64,000 nt of DNA from Staphylococcus croceilyticus (GTDB lineage Bacteria; Bacillota; Bacilli; Staphylococcales; Staphylococcaceae), in the NCBI RefSeq assembly GCF_002902575.1, contig NZ_PPRD01000006.1, positions 1 to 64,000 of the forward strand. The letters are read 5' to 3'. The notes beneath the pieces were generated by a model. It did no database searches and was not told the origin of the DNA. It worked only from the letters and a program-made list of their open reading frames with translations. A program made the position numbers and the translations under genes. Every line of letters begins with the position of its first letter. Positions within the stretch are counted from its first letter, which is position 1. Below are positions 18,474 to 27,245 of this stretch, in pieces.

Positions 18474-19369
18474 ATGCAATTGAACTTAGAAATGTAAATT
18501 ATAGTAATAAGTCTTTTGCGCTCAAAGATATTTCATTCGATGTTCCTCAAGGCTTTGTTACAGGGTTCATTGGCGGTAATGGCGCAGGAAAAACAACAGT
18601 CATTCGAATAATTATGGATTTATTAGAAGCAAATAGTGGTGAGATTAAAGTTTTCGATAAAAAGATGGTGCACGAACCACAGTGGATTAAAAATAAAATA
18701 GGTTTTGTTTATTCGGAAATTTATTTTAACCAACAGTGGTCAGTTAAAAAGTTAGAAAGCTTTATATCTCCATTTTATACGAACTGGGATACAGAAATGT
18801 TTCACCATTATTTAGAAAGATTTAATTTACCATTTAAAAGTAAGGTTAAACACTTTTCAACTGGGATGAAGATGAAGCTCTCACTGGCTATCGCATTAAG
18901 TCATCACGCTGAGTTATTCATATTCGATGAGCCAACAGCTAGTTTAGATCCCATCGTTAGAAACGAAGTGCTTGAAATTTTACAACAAGAATTAATTGAT
19001 GAGAATAAAACCGTGTTTATCTCAACGCACATCATTTCAGATTTAGAAAAGATTGCAGATTATCTTGTTTATTTAAAAGATGGTGAAGTAAAAATTCAAG
19101 GCTATCGAAACGAATTGCAAGAGCAATATTTCATTGTAAGAGGCGATACAAAAGATTTAGATGAGGAACTAAATCAATTATTTCTATATAAGGAAGAAAA
19201 GGCTACAGGTTATCTAGGATTTACTCAACAAGCAAATGTATTTAAAGAATTGTTTGGTAACAAAGTAGATATTAAACAGCCTTCAATAGAAGAGTTGATG
19301 ATTTACTTAGAAAAATCTGATCGCATGCATTTACATCAAGAAAAACCTCAAAGTGAGTTGATACAATGA
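18470..19369 (+). CDS. pmtA: PSM exporter ATPase PmtA
   Basis: ABC-transporter ATPase of 299 residues. Walker A is GGNGAGKT near residue 36, the signature region is HFSTGMKMKLSLAIALS near residue 129 and Walker B is LFIFDEPTASLDP near residue 152; the switch His is in ISTHIISD. It powers export of phenol-soluble modulins together with PmtB, PmtC and PmtD at the membrane. The ATG overlaps the pmtR stop, and its own stop overlaps the pmtB start (ATGA), so translation is coupled. Confidence 0.92.
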   Translation: MNAIELRNVNYSNKSFALKDISFDVPQGFVTGFIGGNGAGKTTVIRIIMDLLEANSGEIKVFDKKMVHEPQWIKNKIGFVYSEIYFNQQWSVKKLESFISPFYTNWDTEMFHHYLERFNLPFKSKVKHFSTGMKMKLSLAIALSHHAELFIFDEPTASLDPIVRNEVLEILQQELIDENKTVFISTHIISDLEKIADYLVYLKDGEVKIQGYRNELQEQYFIVRGDTKDLDEELNQLFLYKEEKATGYLGFTQQANVFKELFGNKVDIKQPSIEELMIYLEKSDRMHLHQEKPQSELIQ

Positions 19370-20067
19370 AACAGCTATTAATTAGAAATTTTAAATTACG
19401 TAGTTGGACGATTGCTTTATACATTCTGTTACTTGTAATTAATCCTATTTATGCGCTGATCATGGCTAATACAACATGGAGCTTTATTATATACATTCCA
19501 GTTGCCATAATATTAATGTTAGTCAGTATTTTAGATGCAGGACATTTATTTAGAATTCATAGAAGATTAGGTGGTAAATCATCTTATTTATTTTATGAAA
19601 GCTTACCTGTTTCTAAAAAAGATATGTTAAATGCAAACTATATCACATGTATTATCTTGACATTATTTGGTGCACTCATTATAGGATTATATAATTTTCA
19701 AGCTACGAATATCGATATTAATGATTTACGTTATTCTACAGCTATTTCATTCGTATATGTTAATTTCTTCAGTATTCCGATTGCTTTTCAGAAAAATACT
19801 GAACGTAAAAGTGAACATATATCATACGCAGTTTACATTATTTTAATGATGTTAGTAATACCTTTTACGATTGCATTAGTGTTTACAGCATCAAATACAT
19901 TTTTATTAAATAATGCATTAAATACACAGCTGTATGCGAAATATATTAATTATGGCTTACTATTATTAAGTGTTTTATGGATGATAATTAATTACATTAT
20001 TCAATTTAGACATATTAATCAACGTACTAAAAAGGAGGGCTTTTATGAAGCTAGAGAACATCACTAA
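19366..20067 (+). CDS. pmtB: PSM exporter membrane protein PmtB
   Basis: Permease subunit of 233 residues with about six hydrophobic segments (including residues 13-33, 37-58, 93-114, 120-141, 155-175 and 190-210). There is no nucleotide-binding domain, and it pairs with the adjacent ATPases. The start overlaps the pmtA stop and the 3' end overlaps pmtC by 23 bases. It diverges faster than the ATPases, so identity rests mainly on the operon context. Confidence 0.88.
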   Translation: MKQLLIRNFKLRSWTIALYILLLVINPIYALIMANTTWSFIIYIPVAIILMLVSILDAGHLFRIHRRLGGKSSYLFYESLPVSKKDMLNANYITCIILTLFGALIIGLYNFQATNIDINDLRYSTAISFVYVNFFSIPIAFQKNTERKSEHISYAVYIILMMLVIPFTIALVFTASNTFLLNNALNTQLYAKYINYGLLLLSVLWMIINYIIQFRHINQRTKKEGFYEAREHH

Positions 20068-20917
20068 AACGTATGGCTCTAACAACGTTTTAGATAATAT
20101 CGACTTTGATTTTGGAAATAGCCAAATTGTTGGTTTAATAGGTAAAAATGGTGTTGGTAAAACAACTTTAATGAAAGTAATGAACGGCAATATTATTAAT
20201 TTTAAAGGAAAAGTAGGTCTTAAAGACGACGAAAATGTCGGCTATTTAATTGAACATCCTAAACTTTATGACAACAAAAGTGGCTTATACAATCTTAAAT
20301 TATTTGCTCAGGTGTTAGGAAAAGGATTCGATAAGGAATATTCAGACAAGATTATCGATGCATTCGGTATGAGACCTTACATTAAGAAAAAAGTTAAAAA
20401 ATATTCAATGGGTATGAAACAAAAGTTAGCTATTGCAGTATCACTAATGAATAAACCAAAATACTTAATTCTTGATGAACCTACAAATGGCATGGACCCT
20501 GATGGTTCAATCGATGTCTTAGAAACAATTCAATCATTAGTAAATGACTTAGATATGAAGATTTTAATTTCAAGTCACAAACTTGAAGATATTGAATTAA
20601 TTTGCGATAGAGCAGTCTTCTTAAGAGATGGACATTTCGTACAAGACGTTAATATGAAAGATGGCGGTCCTCAAGATCATACATCAGTTAAAGTAAGTCG
20701 CGACGACTTCAACACAGCACTTGAATACTTAACGACGCATTTCAATGTTTTACAATCTCATAAAGAGAGTGGCGAAATTAATATTAAAGCGCAACAAGAT
20801 TATCAATCATTAATTAAAGCCCTTGCTGAGAAGAATATTTATCCTAAATTTATTGAAACACGTAAAAGTTCGCTTCGAGATACGTACTTTAATATTAATC
20901 AGAGAGGTGACAAATAA
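20045..20917 (+). CDS. pmtC: PSM exporter ATPase PmtC
   Basis: ABC-transporter ATPase of 290 residues, the second ATPase of the exporter. Walker A is GKNGVGKTT near residue 37, the signature region is KYSMGMKQKLAIAVSL near residue 119 and Walker B is YLILDEPTNGMDP near residue 141; ISSHKLEDI carries the switch His. AAGGAGGGC lies eight bases before the ATG, inside the end of pmtB. Loss of Pmt function is known to be lethal to PSM-producing staphylococci because PSMs accumulate. Confidence 0.92.
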   Translation: MKLENITKTYGSNNVLDNIDFDFGNSQIVGLIGKNGVGKTTLMKVMNGNIINFKGKVGLKDDENVGYLIEHPKLYDNKSGLYNLKLFAQVLGKGFDKEYSDKIIDAFGMRPYIKKKVKKYSMGMKQKLAIAVSLMNKPKYLILDEPTNGMDPDGSIDVLETIQSLVNDLDMKILISSHKLEDIELICDRAVFLRDGHFVQDVNMKDGGPQDHTSVKVSRDDFNTALEYLTTHFNVLQSHKESGEINIKAQQDYQSLIKALAEKNIYPKFIETRKSSLRDTYFNINQRGDK

Positions 20918-21646
20918 ATGAGAAGTATACAATTAGTAAAATATGATATTATTAGTTTCTTTAAAAGCTATTTAACATATATTGCTTTATTACTTATTTG
21001 GGCAGTATTAGGATTAATTACAATATTAATGGCTCGTAACAACGATAAAGTAGATTACACAATGATTTTACCAATGGCAAACTGGATGTTCTTATTCTTT
21101 GGATTATTAGTAGTCATCAAAACAATCACTCGTGATTATTCTCAAGGCACAATCCAGCTTTACATGAATAAAGTTAAAAATAGAATTGGTTATGTTGTTG
21201 CGAAAACAGTTTCTATTATTATCATTTCATTCATTTTCACTTTAATTACTTATTTAACAATGTTAATTATCGAAGCAGCTACAGATGGTAAAAATTTAGA
21301 TGGAGATAAATTCTTAACAAATATTTGGTTCTATCTTATCTTCTTACTATTCTTTGGTTTATTACTATTCTTAGTAACATTAATCGTTCAAAAACCAGCT
21401 GTAATCTTTACTTTAGGTATCTTCTTAGTATTTATTGTACCTTTCGTTCAACCATTCATCGGTTTAATTCCAGAGTGGGGCGATAACATCCAGAAATCAC
21501 TTAAATATATCCCATTCAGTTATTTAACTGAGAAATCTAATTCTGACAAGATTAAATTTTCAAATTGGCAATGGTTCATTTCAATTGCATCAATTGTTGT
21601 ATTGTTCATTGCTAATGTGGTTTACGCTGCAAAACGAGATATTTAA
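20918..21646 (+). CDS. pmtD: PSM exporter membrane protein PmtD
   Basis: ABC-2-type permease of 242 residues with about six hydrophobic helices; the first is near residues 18-40 and the last near 219-237. YDIISFFKS at the N-terminus and KTITRDYSQGTIQLYMNK near residue 66 are ABC-2-type features. It starts directly after the pmtC stop and ends in a strong terminator. It is the last gene of the operon. Confidence 0.9.
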   Translation: MRSIQLVKYDIISFFKSYLTYIALLLIWAVLGLITILMARNNDKVDYTMILPMANWMFLFFGLLVVIKTITRDYSQGTIQLYMNKVKNRIGYVVAKTVSIIIISFIFTLITYLTMLIIEAATDGKNLDGDKFLTNIWFYLIFLLFFGLLLFLVTLIVQKPAVIFTLGIFLVFIVPFVQPFIGLIPEWGDNIQKSLKYIPFSYLTEKSNSDKIKFSNWQWFISIASIVVLFIANVVYAAKRDI

Positions 21647-21654
21647 GATAAAAG

Positions 21655-21685
21655 AAAAGTCTGGGCAACTCGCCCAGACTTTTTT
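21655..21685. terminator. Bidirectional terminator after pmtD
   Basis: AAAAGTCTGGGC pairs with GCCCAGACTTTT around a short loop, flanked by A and T runs, between convergent genes. Confidence 0.9.
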
Positions 21686-21690
21686 AATGC

Positions 21691-22251
21691 TTATAATGCC
21701 AATTTATTAACGATTGAATCATATACTTGATTCCATAATTCTGTGTCATTTTTATACTTTGAGGCAATTTCTTGATGTACTTCTTTTTCTTTATCTTCAT
21801 AAGTTGGATCGTCTTTCGCAGGTAACTTCTCTGCTCTTAAATTAGTGACAAACTCTTGAGCTTCACGTGCTCTTGGACCCCAAACATTCACTTGTTCATA
21901 ATTATCATTCAAGAAGATAAAGATAGGAATCGAACGAGCTGTCCCATTAGTTAAATAACGATCAATTAAATTAGTGTCTTCATCTCTGTGAAATACGCGC
22001 ACTTCAAGATTTAAGTATTCACTGATGCGTGCTAATATTGGAAGATTCATCATTGCGTCACCGCACCAGTCTTCTGTAATCACTAAGACTTTTGAAAATG
22101 AAGCACCTTTTAAATTATCAATTTTACTATCATTGGAAGGAATACTAAATGCATCGTATATTGCTAAGACATTATTTTTATTTGTTGTCATGTCGGCAAT
22201 ATAATCTTCGAGTGGTTGGCTTTTTTTGTAATATATTTCTAAGTTAGACAT
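21691..22251 (-). CDS. Thioredoxin-like protein (Thioredoxin_9 type)
   Basis: Protein of 186 residues with a thioredoxin-like fold. The expected active-site region reads VITEDWCGDAMMNLP near residue 55-69: one Cys is present in the WCGD motif and the second Cys of CxxC is missing. FHRDEDTNLIDRYL and SIPIFIFLNDN (cis-Pro loop) follow. The single Cys suggests it is not a classical dithiol reductase. GGAGG lies eight bases before the ATG. Function is unknown; a bacillithiol or detoxification role is only a guess. Confidence 0.75.
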   Translation of the reverse strand: MSNLEIYYKKSQPLEDYIADMTTNKNNVLAIYDAFSIPSNDSKIDNLKGASFSKVLVITEDWCGDAMMNLPILARISEYLNLEVRVFHRDEDTNLIDRYLTNGTARSIPIFIFLNDNYEQVNVWGPRAREAQEFVTNLRAEKLPAKDDPTYEDKEKEVHQEIASKYKNDTELWNQVYDSIVNKLAL

Positions 22252-22444
22252 AAGTAAAACCTCCTTAAATAAATTTACATTATTATAACAAGTTTTTTGA
22301 AAAATTGATATTTTTAATACTTTTGATAAAAATATAATAATTTTAAAATTAAAAAATCTTATCCTTATAATTCTTGGGATATCTTTGTAGGAAAATGAAT
22401 TATTATGATATATTTAATTTAATACTATTAAAGTGGTGATTATT

Positions 22445-22930
22445 TTGCGCATTCAGAATAGATGGGTTGTTTCTATTATTTTTGCTATTTTAGCGTTTGC
22501 GGTAGTTATTGGTCTTACTATTTATAAAAATGAGAAGACTGTTGATTTAACAGATGTAAAAATAAATAATATGCAACTCAATCAACAATTCGATAAATCT
22601 AATTATATTGTGAATCATCATATTAAATTAGACAGATATGAGTTTTATAATGACAAAAATCATAAAAACGTGACAGTTAAAGTTAAAAAGAAACATAATA
22701 AAGTTAAAGGTATCGTCGTGGTCAACGATCCGAAAGTAGATACAAACATTGGCGTTCATATAGGTGATCATGTAGATGATGCCATTAACTATCTAGGCGA
22801 TAATTATCGTAAAGATAAAGTTGGTAAAGGATACGATGCAATTATTTATGTAGATAAAGAAAATCATATGAAATTATCTATACTTTATAAAAATGATATT
22901 GTAAAACGTATTGAATTCTTTAGTCGTTAA
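22445..22930 (+). CDS. Membrane-anchored hypothetical protein
   Basis: Protein of 161 residues: one N-terminal membrane helix (about residues 8-27), then an extracellular domain rich in Lys, Asn and Ile. The start is taken as TTG at 22445, because GTGGTGATT lies just upstream and the helix then begins after MRIQNR. The repeated YDAIIYVDKEN / LSILYKNDIVKRIEF pattern suggests a beta-rich fold. I do not recognise the family. It stands just before the DUF1700/DUF4097 pair on the same strand, but a 56-base gap separates them. Confidence 0.6.
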   Translation: MRIQNRWVVSIIFAILAFAVVIGLTIYKNEKTVDLTDVKINNMQLNQQFDKSNYIVNHHIKLDRYEFYNDKNHKNVTVKVKKKHNKVKGIVVVNDPKVDTNIGVHIGDHVDDAINYLGDNYRKDKVGKGYDAIIYVDKENHMKLSILYKNDIVKRIEFFSR

Positions 22931-22986
22931 TTTTTGCATAATATTATTAAAGAGATAAACAAATTAAGAAAGTATGTGAAAGAGAA

Positions 22987-23544
22987 ATGGATAAAATTAC
23001 TTTTTTAACTGAATTAGAAATGGAATTGAAAGAACTACCAACAAAAGAAAAAGATAAATTAATGGATGATTATGAAAACCATTTTTTTAAACAAGAAACA
23101 CAAGGTAAATCGGAAAAGGAAATATTATCTCATTTAAGAGAACCACATGCAATTGGTAAAGAATTAAAAGCTAAAGAAGCAATCACACATGCGAAAGTTA
23201 CGCCTAATCTACGTAACATTCTTAGAGCAATCATGGCGTCCTTAAGTTTGGGCGTCATTTCATTTGTTTTTATCATTATCCCAATCGTTATCTTTTTAGG
23301 AATTTTATTTTTAGTATTTCTATTTTCAATCTTTCTCATACTTTTCCCGCTTATATTACTTATCACGGGCTTCGTAAAAGGTATCCAAGATTCGTTTAGT
23401 AACTTTCTTTTTAGTGTTTCTTATTGCGGTATAGGAATAGTGCTATTAGCAATGACAATGATTATCACGCGAAATTTATATAAACTCGTATTAAAGTATT
23501 TATCATGGTATATCCAAACGATTAAAGGAAGAGTTAAACAATGA
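22987..23544 (+). CDS. HAAS/DUF1700 domain membrane protein
   Basis: Protein of 185 residues. The N-terminal HAAS domain (MDKITFLTELEMELKELP to about residue 60, with LMDDYENHF and LREPHAIGKEL) is followed by three or four membrane helices from about residue 72 to 160. Such proteins are usually paired with a PadR-type regulator or a DUF4097 adhesin-like gene, and here the next gene overlaps by four bases. The ATG has AGAGAAAT-type weak upstream bases. Its role is unknown. Confidence 0.75.
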   Translation: MDKITFLTELEMELKELPTKEKDKLMDDYENHFFKQETQGKSEKEILSHLREPHAIGKELKAKEAITHAKVTPNLRNILRAIMASLSLGVISFVFIIIPIVIFLGILFLVFLFSIFLILFPLILLITGFVKGIQDSFSNFLFSVSYCGIGIVLLAMTMIITRNLYKLVLKYLSWYIQTIKGRVKQ

Positions 23545-24382
23545 AGAAAGCGATCATCACAGGTTTAGTTATTTTTATAGGTTTTTTTATAGCAGGGACG
23601 TTAGTATGGTTCGTTCATGATAAAGGTGAATATAAGAAACTAAAGTATAATAAAGAATTTACTAGTAAGAACTTAAATACGCTTAATATTGATAGCTATA
23701 CTTCTGATGTAGCTATCAAAAAAGGCAAACAATTTAGAGTGAAATATTATGGCGATAATGATATTAAAGTTTCCCCTAAAAAAATGAAATTAATATAAAA
23801 GAACGTCGCGCAGAAAATAGAGGCTATAGTTTTAATGTTAATCCCTTCAATTCAAGTAAATCCACCATCTATATTACTATTCCGGAAAAAGGTTTAAATA
23901 AACTAAATATTGATGCCAACATGGGTGAATTATCACTTGATAATCTAAAAGTGAATGAAGGTTCAATTCATAAAGATGGTGAAGATGTTTATATTAATCA
24001 GTCAGAACTAAAAAATATTAACATTCAGGGTGACTCTACTGATATATTTATTAAAAATAGTGTGGCTAATAATGTTAAATCAAAAACACAATTAGGTAAC
24101 ATCAAAGTAAGTAATTCAAAAGTAAAAGATTCTATATTTATATGTGATAGTGGATCGCTTAGATTTATAGATATGAATAGTGAATCAGATTTAAAAGGCT
24201 CAAGTAAACGTCAATCAATCATAATGAGTTACAAAAATAAACCTAAAGATACGCTTTTAAAATTACATCCGGGAACTAGAGAGGCAAAAGTTAAGAATAA
24301 GGCTTTTCACGATGGAAAAGTTGGAAAAAGCAAGAATATCGTAGAATTTTATACTGTAAAAAAAGATATTGTAATAAAATAA
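23541..24382 (+). pseudogene. DUF4097 protein, interrupted by a frameshift
   Basis: The reading frame starts at 23541, overlapping the HAAS gene, and encodes a membrane helix (residues 5-24) and the first beta strands, then stops at 23796-23798 after residue 85. The frame continues in the next phase as a normal DUF4097-type beta-helix to 24382, about 280 residues in total. The break is at a run of seven A at 23778-23784; eight A would restore one frame (PKKNEINIKER). The later ATG at 23921 is not needed to explain the second part. This could be a real mutation, a phase-variable tract or a sequencing error. Confidence 0.8.
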
Positions 24383-24396
24383 TTAAGTACATAAAT

Positions 24397-24434
24397 AAAT
24401 GTCGACGGACTATTTCAAAGTTCGTCGACATTTT
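24397..24434. terminator. Bidirectional terminator
   Basis: AAATGTCGACGGA faces TTCGTCGACATTT with a T run, between the DUF4097 gene and the convergent hydrolase gene. Confidence 0.8.
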
Positions 24435-24437
24435 TAT

Positions 24438-25478
24438 TTAATAATTAGCGAATGTTAAATCTGTATCAATCTGACCAGTAAATTGTTGCATCTCAAGTTC
24501 ATTACCATCAAGCCATGATTGAAAATCAATTGAAGCGGGCGCTTGGTTCTCACCTAACGTCATCCAAGCTATTAAACTTTGCGGTTCGTACATAGAAGTA
24601 TGTATCGTACCTGACCAACTTCTAAATAATTTACTATAAATTTCATATTGAGGATCATTGAAAAGTTTGAAAGCAGTAAACTTATCTATGTCTTGTGATA
24701 CTTGGTTAACAGTACGTTCTAAACGATCACGAGATTCTGTCGTATAATTACGATTTTCATGTGTTAGTAATTCAAAATGATTGGTACATACTTTATTGTA
24801 TCTCACATCGAAGGAACGAGGCGTGACTTCTACAATAGCGTGATTTAAAGATTTGTCCATTAAAATGTAACTAAATGAACTTCTATGAGGTAACTCTTTT
24901 AAAAACTGAATCGCTTCTTCAACATCTTTACAATGTTCTAAGACTAAGCGACCAATCATATAACAAACAAAACCATTAGCAGGTTTCTTACGATGCATAA
25001 AGTTATAGCCCATACAAAGACCAGCTTCATTCATTCCGTCCATACGACCTGTAACACGTGAAGTAGGACCAATTTGCGCTAATCCACCATCATTAGGTTG
25101 GAATAATAAATATCTGCCATCGTAGGTAGCAGGGTGGTAATCATAATTACGTACCATATAATCTGGTCCTTGGAAGACAGTACAACCACTTTCTTTTAAA
25201 TCAGTAAAACGGTAATGAGCAAAGTTTAAAATCATCTGTTTCGTTGGCAAATTAAGTACTTCTTGCATTCCCATTAATTCTTCCCAAATTTGGGGCGCAT
25301 ACATTTGAAAAACTGAATAAGTTTCATTTACATCTATATCAAAACGTGGCATACGTTTTTTCCATTCGCGTTCACGATTTTCTAGTAAAGGCGTTTGTTT
25401 AAGCCATTGAGCTGTTTTAACGCCTAAATCAAAATGTGACCCTCGAAACGTCATGATATCTGATTTCACTTGTTGCAT
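24438..25478 (-). CDS. C45-type peptidase/acyltransferase-like hydrolase (NTN fold)
   Basis: Cytoplasmic enzyme of 346 residues. The likely nucleophile Cys is in LKESGCTVFQGPDY near residue 99, followed by VRNYDYHPA near residue 111, which is the NTN-hydrolase pattern of the choloylglycine hydrolase and acyl-CoA:6-APA acyltransferase group. GRMDGMNEAGLCMGYNF near residue 143 and SFSYILMDK near residue 201 also fit. It hydrolyses an amide bond; the substrate is unknown. CAGGAGGCC lies nine bases before the ATG. Bile-salt hydrolase annotations of staphylococcal homologues should not be taken as proven. Confidence 0.75.
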   Translation of the reverse strand: MQQVKSDIMTFRGSHFDLGVKTAQWLKQTPLLENREREWKKRMPRFDIDVNETYSVFQMYAPQIWEELMGMQEVLNLPTKQMILNFAHYRFTDLKESGCTVFQGPDYMVRNYDYHPATYDGRYLLFQPNDGGLAQIGPTSRVTGRMDGMNEAGLCMGYNFMHRKKPANGFVCYMIGRLVLEHCKDVEEAIQFLKELPHRSSFSYILMDKSLNHAIVEVTPRSFDVRYNKVCTNHFELLTHENRNYTTESRDRLERTVNQVSQDIDKFTAFKLFNDPQYEIYSKLFRSWSGTIHTSMYEPQSLIAWMTLGENQAPASIDFQSWLDGNELEMQQFTGQIDTDLTFANY

Positions 25479-25594
25479 GAGAAGGCCTCCTGAAAATTAA
25501 AAATATTGTAAAATAACATTAATTGAAAATTAATATAATTATTACTATACTGAACATGATAGCAAGAAAAATTAAAAAAACAAGGAGGGATATT

Positions 25595-25654
25595 ATGTTT
25601 GGGGATGCATATAGAAAAGTATATAATTCAGTAAAAGCTTGGTGGTTATCTTAG
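25595..25654 (+). CDS. Very short amphipathic peptide ORF (19 residues), candidate
   Basis: ORF of 19 residues, MFGDAYRKVYNSVKAWWLS. A strong Shine-Dalgarno AAGGAGGG lies about seven bases before the ATG. Hydrophobic residues F2, A5, Y6, V9, Y10, V13, W16 and W17 fall on one helix face, and the net charge is about +2, which is PSM-alpha-like in length. No known PSM matches it that I can recall. It may be a peptide, a leader or chance; only the Shine-Dalgarno and helix pattern support it. Confidence 0.4.
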   Translation: MFGDAYRKVYNSVKAWWLS

Positions 25655-25815
25655 AGAAAATTAAAAGTTAAATATTATGAAGTTTTCAAATTTTTGAAAT
25701 TCGTTTTTTAGTGATTATTATAAGACGAAAAAAGCTATCTATTTAACCATCACAGTAAGTGTGATAAAATATAATATTGTAAACGCACTTATTTTTATTT
25801 CAGAGGTGAAACTTA

Positions 25816-25989
25816 ATGTGGGATTTAATTAAAGGTTTATTCAAATTCTTATTAAGCTTTGTAGTCATCACTACATTAGTAATTGGTGTAGGTGTAGCTG
25901 CATTTGCTTATATTTTCAAAAAAGACTTTGAAGATATCGAAAGAAAAACAAAAGAAATCGTTTCAGATATCGAAAGCAATAATGCTTAA
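25816..25989 (+). CDS. Small membrane protein of 57 residues
   Basis: ORF of 57 residues starting MWDLIKGLFKFLLSF. One membrane helix spans about residues 12-34, followed by a charged coiled-coil-like tail (KKDFEDIERKTKEIVSDIES). AGAGGTG lies about seven bases before the ATG. A promoter TTTAAC/TAAAAT, 17 bases apart, lies near 25744-25772, and a terminator follows at 26001-26036, so it is a single-gene unit. Function is not recognised. Confidence 0.7.
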   Translation: MWDLIKGLFKFLLSFVVITTLVIGVGVAAFAYIFKKDFEDIERKTKEIVSDIESNNA

Positions 25990-26000
25990 TTAATTTAACT

Positions 26001-26036
26001 AATCCAGTAATTTCTTATGAAGTTACTGGATTTTTA
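26001..26036 (+). terminator. Terminator after the 57-residue membrane protein
   Basis: AATCCAGTAA pairs with TTACTGGATT and is followed by a T run. Confidence 0.8.
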
Positions 26037-26154
26037 TTTGAATTAAATAATTTTGTGAAAATTTAGCTATAAATAAAGACTCTGAGTAGGAATAATTGGC
26101 ATGTATATCTTACTTTTAATAAAATGAAATTAATAAATGATTGGAGGGTTTTCT

Positions 26155-27192
26155 ATGGCAACGAGAGGTTATATTGGATCTTATACTAAAAAAGAAGGTA
26201 AAGGTATTTACCGTTTCGAATTAAATGAAGATAATGGTCAAATTGATTCAGTAGAAACTGGATACGAAATTGAAGCGTCAACATATTTGGCACAAACTGA
26301 AGACTTCTTATATGCGATTACTAAAGAAGGGGAGCAATGCGGAGTAGCAGCATTCCAAAAAGATGAGGAAGGTAACTTAACATTAATTAACAAATGTTTA
26401 GAGTCAACTCAAGGAACAGGATGTTATATTTCTGTTGCATCTAATCGCAATTATTTATTTGAATCGGTTTACGGCGCTGGACTAGCACGTATCTATGAAC
26501 TAAATAAAGAAACTGGCGAGGTAGTTAGATTGATTGAGGAATTAGCACATGACTATCCAACAGGTAGCCATGAACGTCAAGAACAGCCACACGTTCATTT
26601 TATAAACGAAACGCCTGACAATAAATTTGTAGTTGTAACAGATTTAGGTACAGATAGATTAGTCACTTATGAATTTGTTGATAATGGTTTTAAAGAGCAT
26701 GCTGTTTCTCAATTTAAAGATCAAGATGGCCCTAGACATATCGCTTTTCATAAAAATGGAGAATACGCTTATGTCGTACATGAATTATCCAATTATGTAA
26801 GTGTTGTACGTTATAATGATGGGGAATTTGAAGAAATAGAACGTCACTTAACTATTCCTGAAGACTTTGAAGGAGATACTAAATTAGCAGCAGTCAGATT
26901 ATCTCATGATCAACAAAGTTTATATGTAAGTAACCGAGGTCATGATAGTATTGCAGTATTTACTGTTACTGAAGAAGGCGCAGCACTTAATCCAGTAGAA
27001 ATTGTAAAAACTGGAGGAGAATTCCCTAGAGATTTCAACATTACGGAGTCAGATGAATATCTTGTATGTGCGCATCAAGAAGGTAATTATGCAGTTACGG
27101 TATTTAGCCGTGATATAAATACTGGCAAGCTTACTCCTAAAGATAATCAACATACAGCGCCTGAAGGTGTATATGTAGGATTTATAGAATAA
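26155..27192 (+). CDS. Lactonase family protein (6-phosphogluconolactonase, beta-propeller type)
   Basis: Cytoplasmic protein of 345 residues with repeated beta-propeller blades ([58 protein letters not shown] and [19 protein letters not shown]). This is the Lactonase/YbhE (Pgl) pattern, and PHVHF, GPRHIAF and FPRDF are blade-edge motifs. It probably hydrolyses 6-phosphogluconolactone in the pentose phosphate pathway, although some homologues have no proven activity. The ATG at 26155 is chosen over 26137 because GGAGG lies nine bases upstream. Confidence 0.85.
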   Translation: MATRGYIGSYTKKEGKGIYRFELNEDNGQIDSVETGYEIEASTYLAQTEDFLYAITKEGEQCGVAAFQKDEEGNLTLINKCLESTQGTGCYISVASNRNYLFESVYGAGLARIYELNKETGEVVRLIEELAHDYPTGSHERQEQPHVHFINETPDNKFVVVTDLGTDRLVTYEFVDNGFKEHAVSQFKDQDGPRHIAFHKNGEYAYVVHELSNYVSVVRYNDGEFEEIERHLTIPEDFEGDTKLAAVRLSHDQQSLYVSNRGHDSIAVFTVTEEGAALNPVEIVKTGGEFPRDFNITESDEYLVCAHQEGNYAVTVFSRDINTGKLTPKDNQHTAPEGVYVGFIE

Positions 27193-27199
27193 TTAAAAT

Positions 27200-27234
27200 A
27201 AAGCTACGACATTTAAATGATGTCGTAGCTTTTA
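27200..27234. terminator. Bidirectional terminator
   Basis: AAAGCTACGACA pairs with TGTCGTAGCTTT between convergent genes. Confidence 0.85.
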
Positions 27235-27245
27235 TATTGTTTAGG

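Noticed and set aside
23921..24382. Separate 153-residue gene starting at 23921
   Set aside because: It is better read as the shifted second half of the DUF4097 gene that starts at 23541.
25655..25700. CodY-like sequence after the 19-residue ORF
   Set aside because: CAAATTTTTGAAATTC matches the CodY consensus too weakly.
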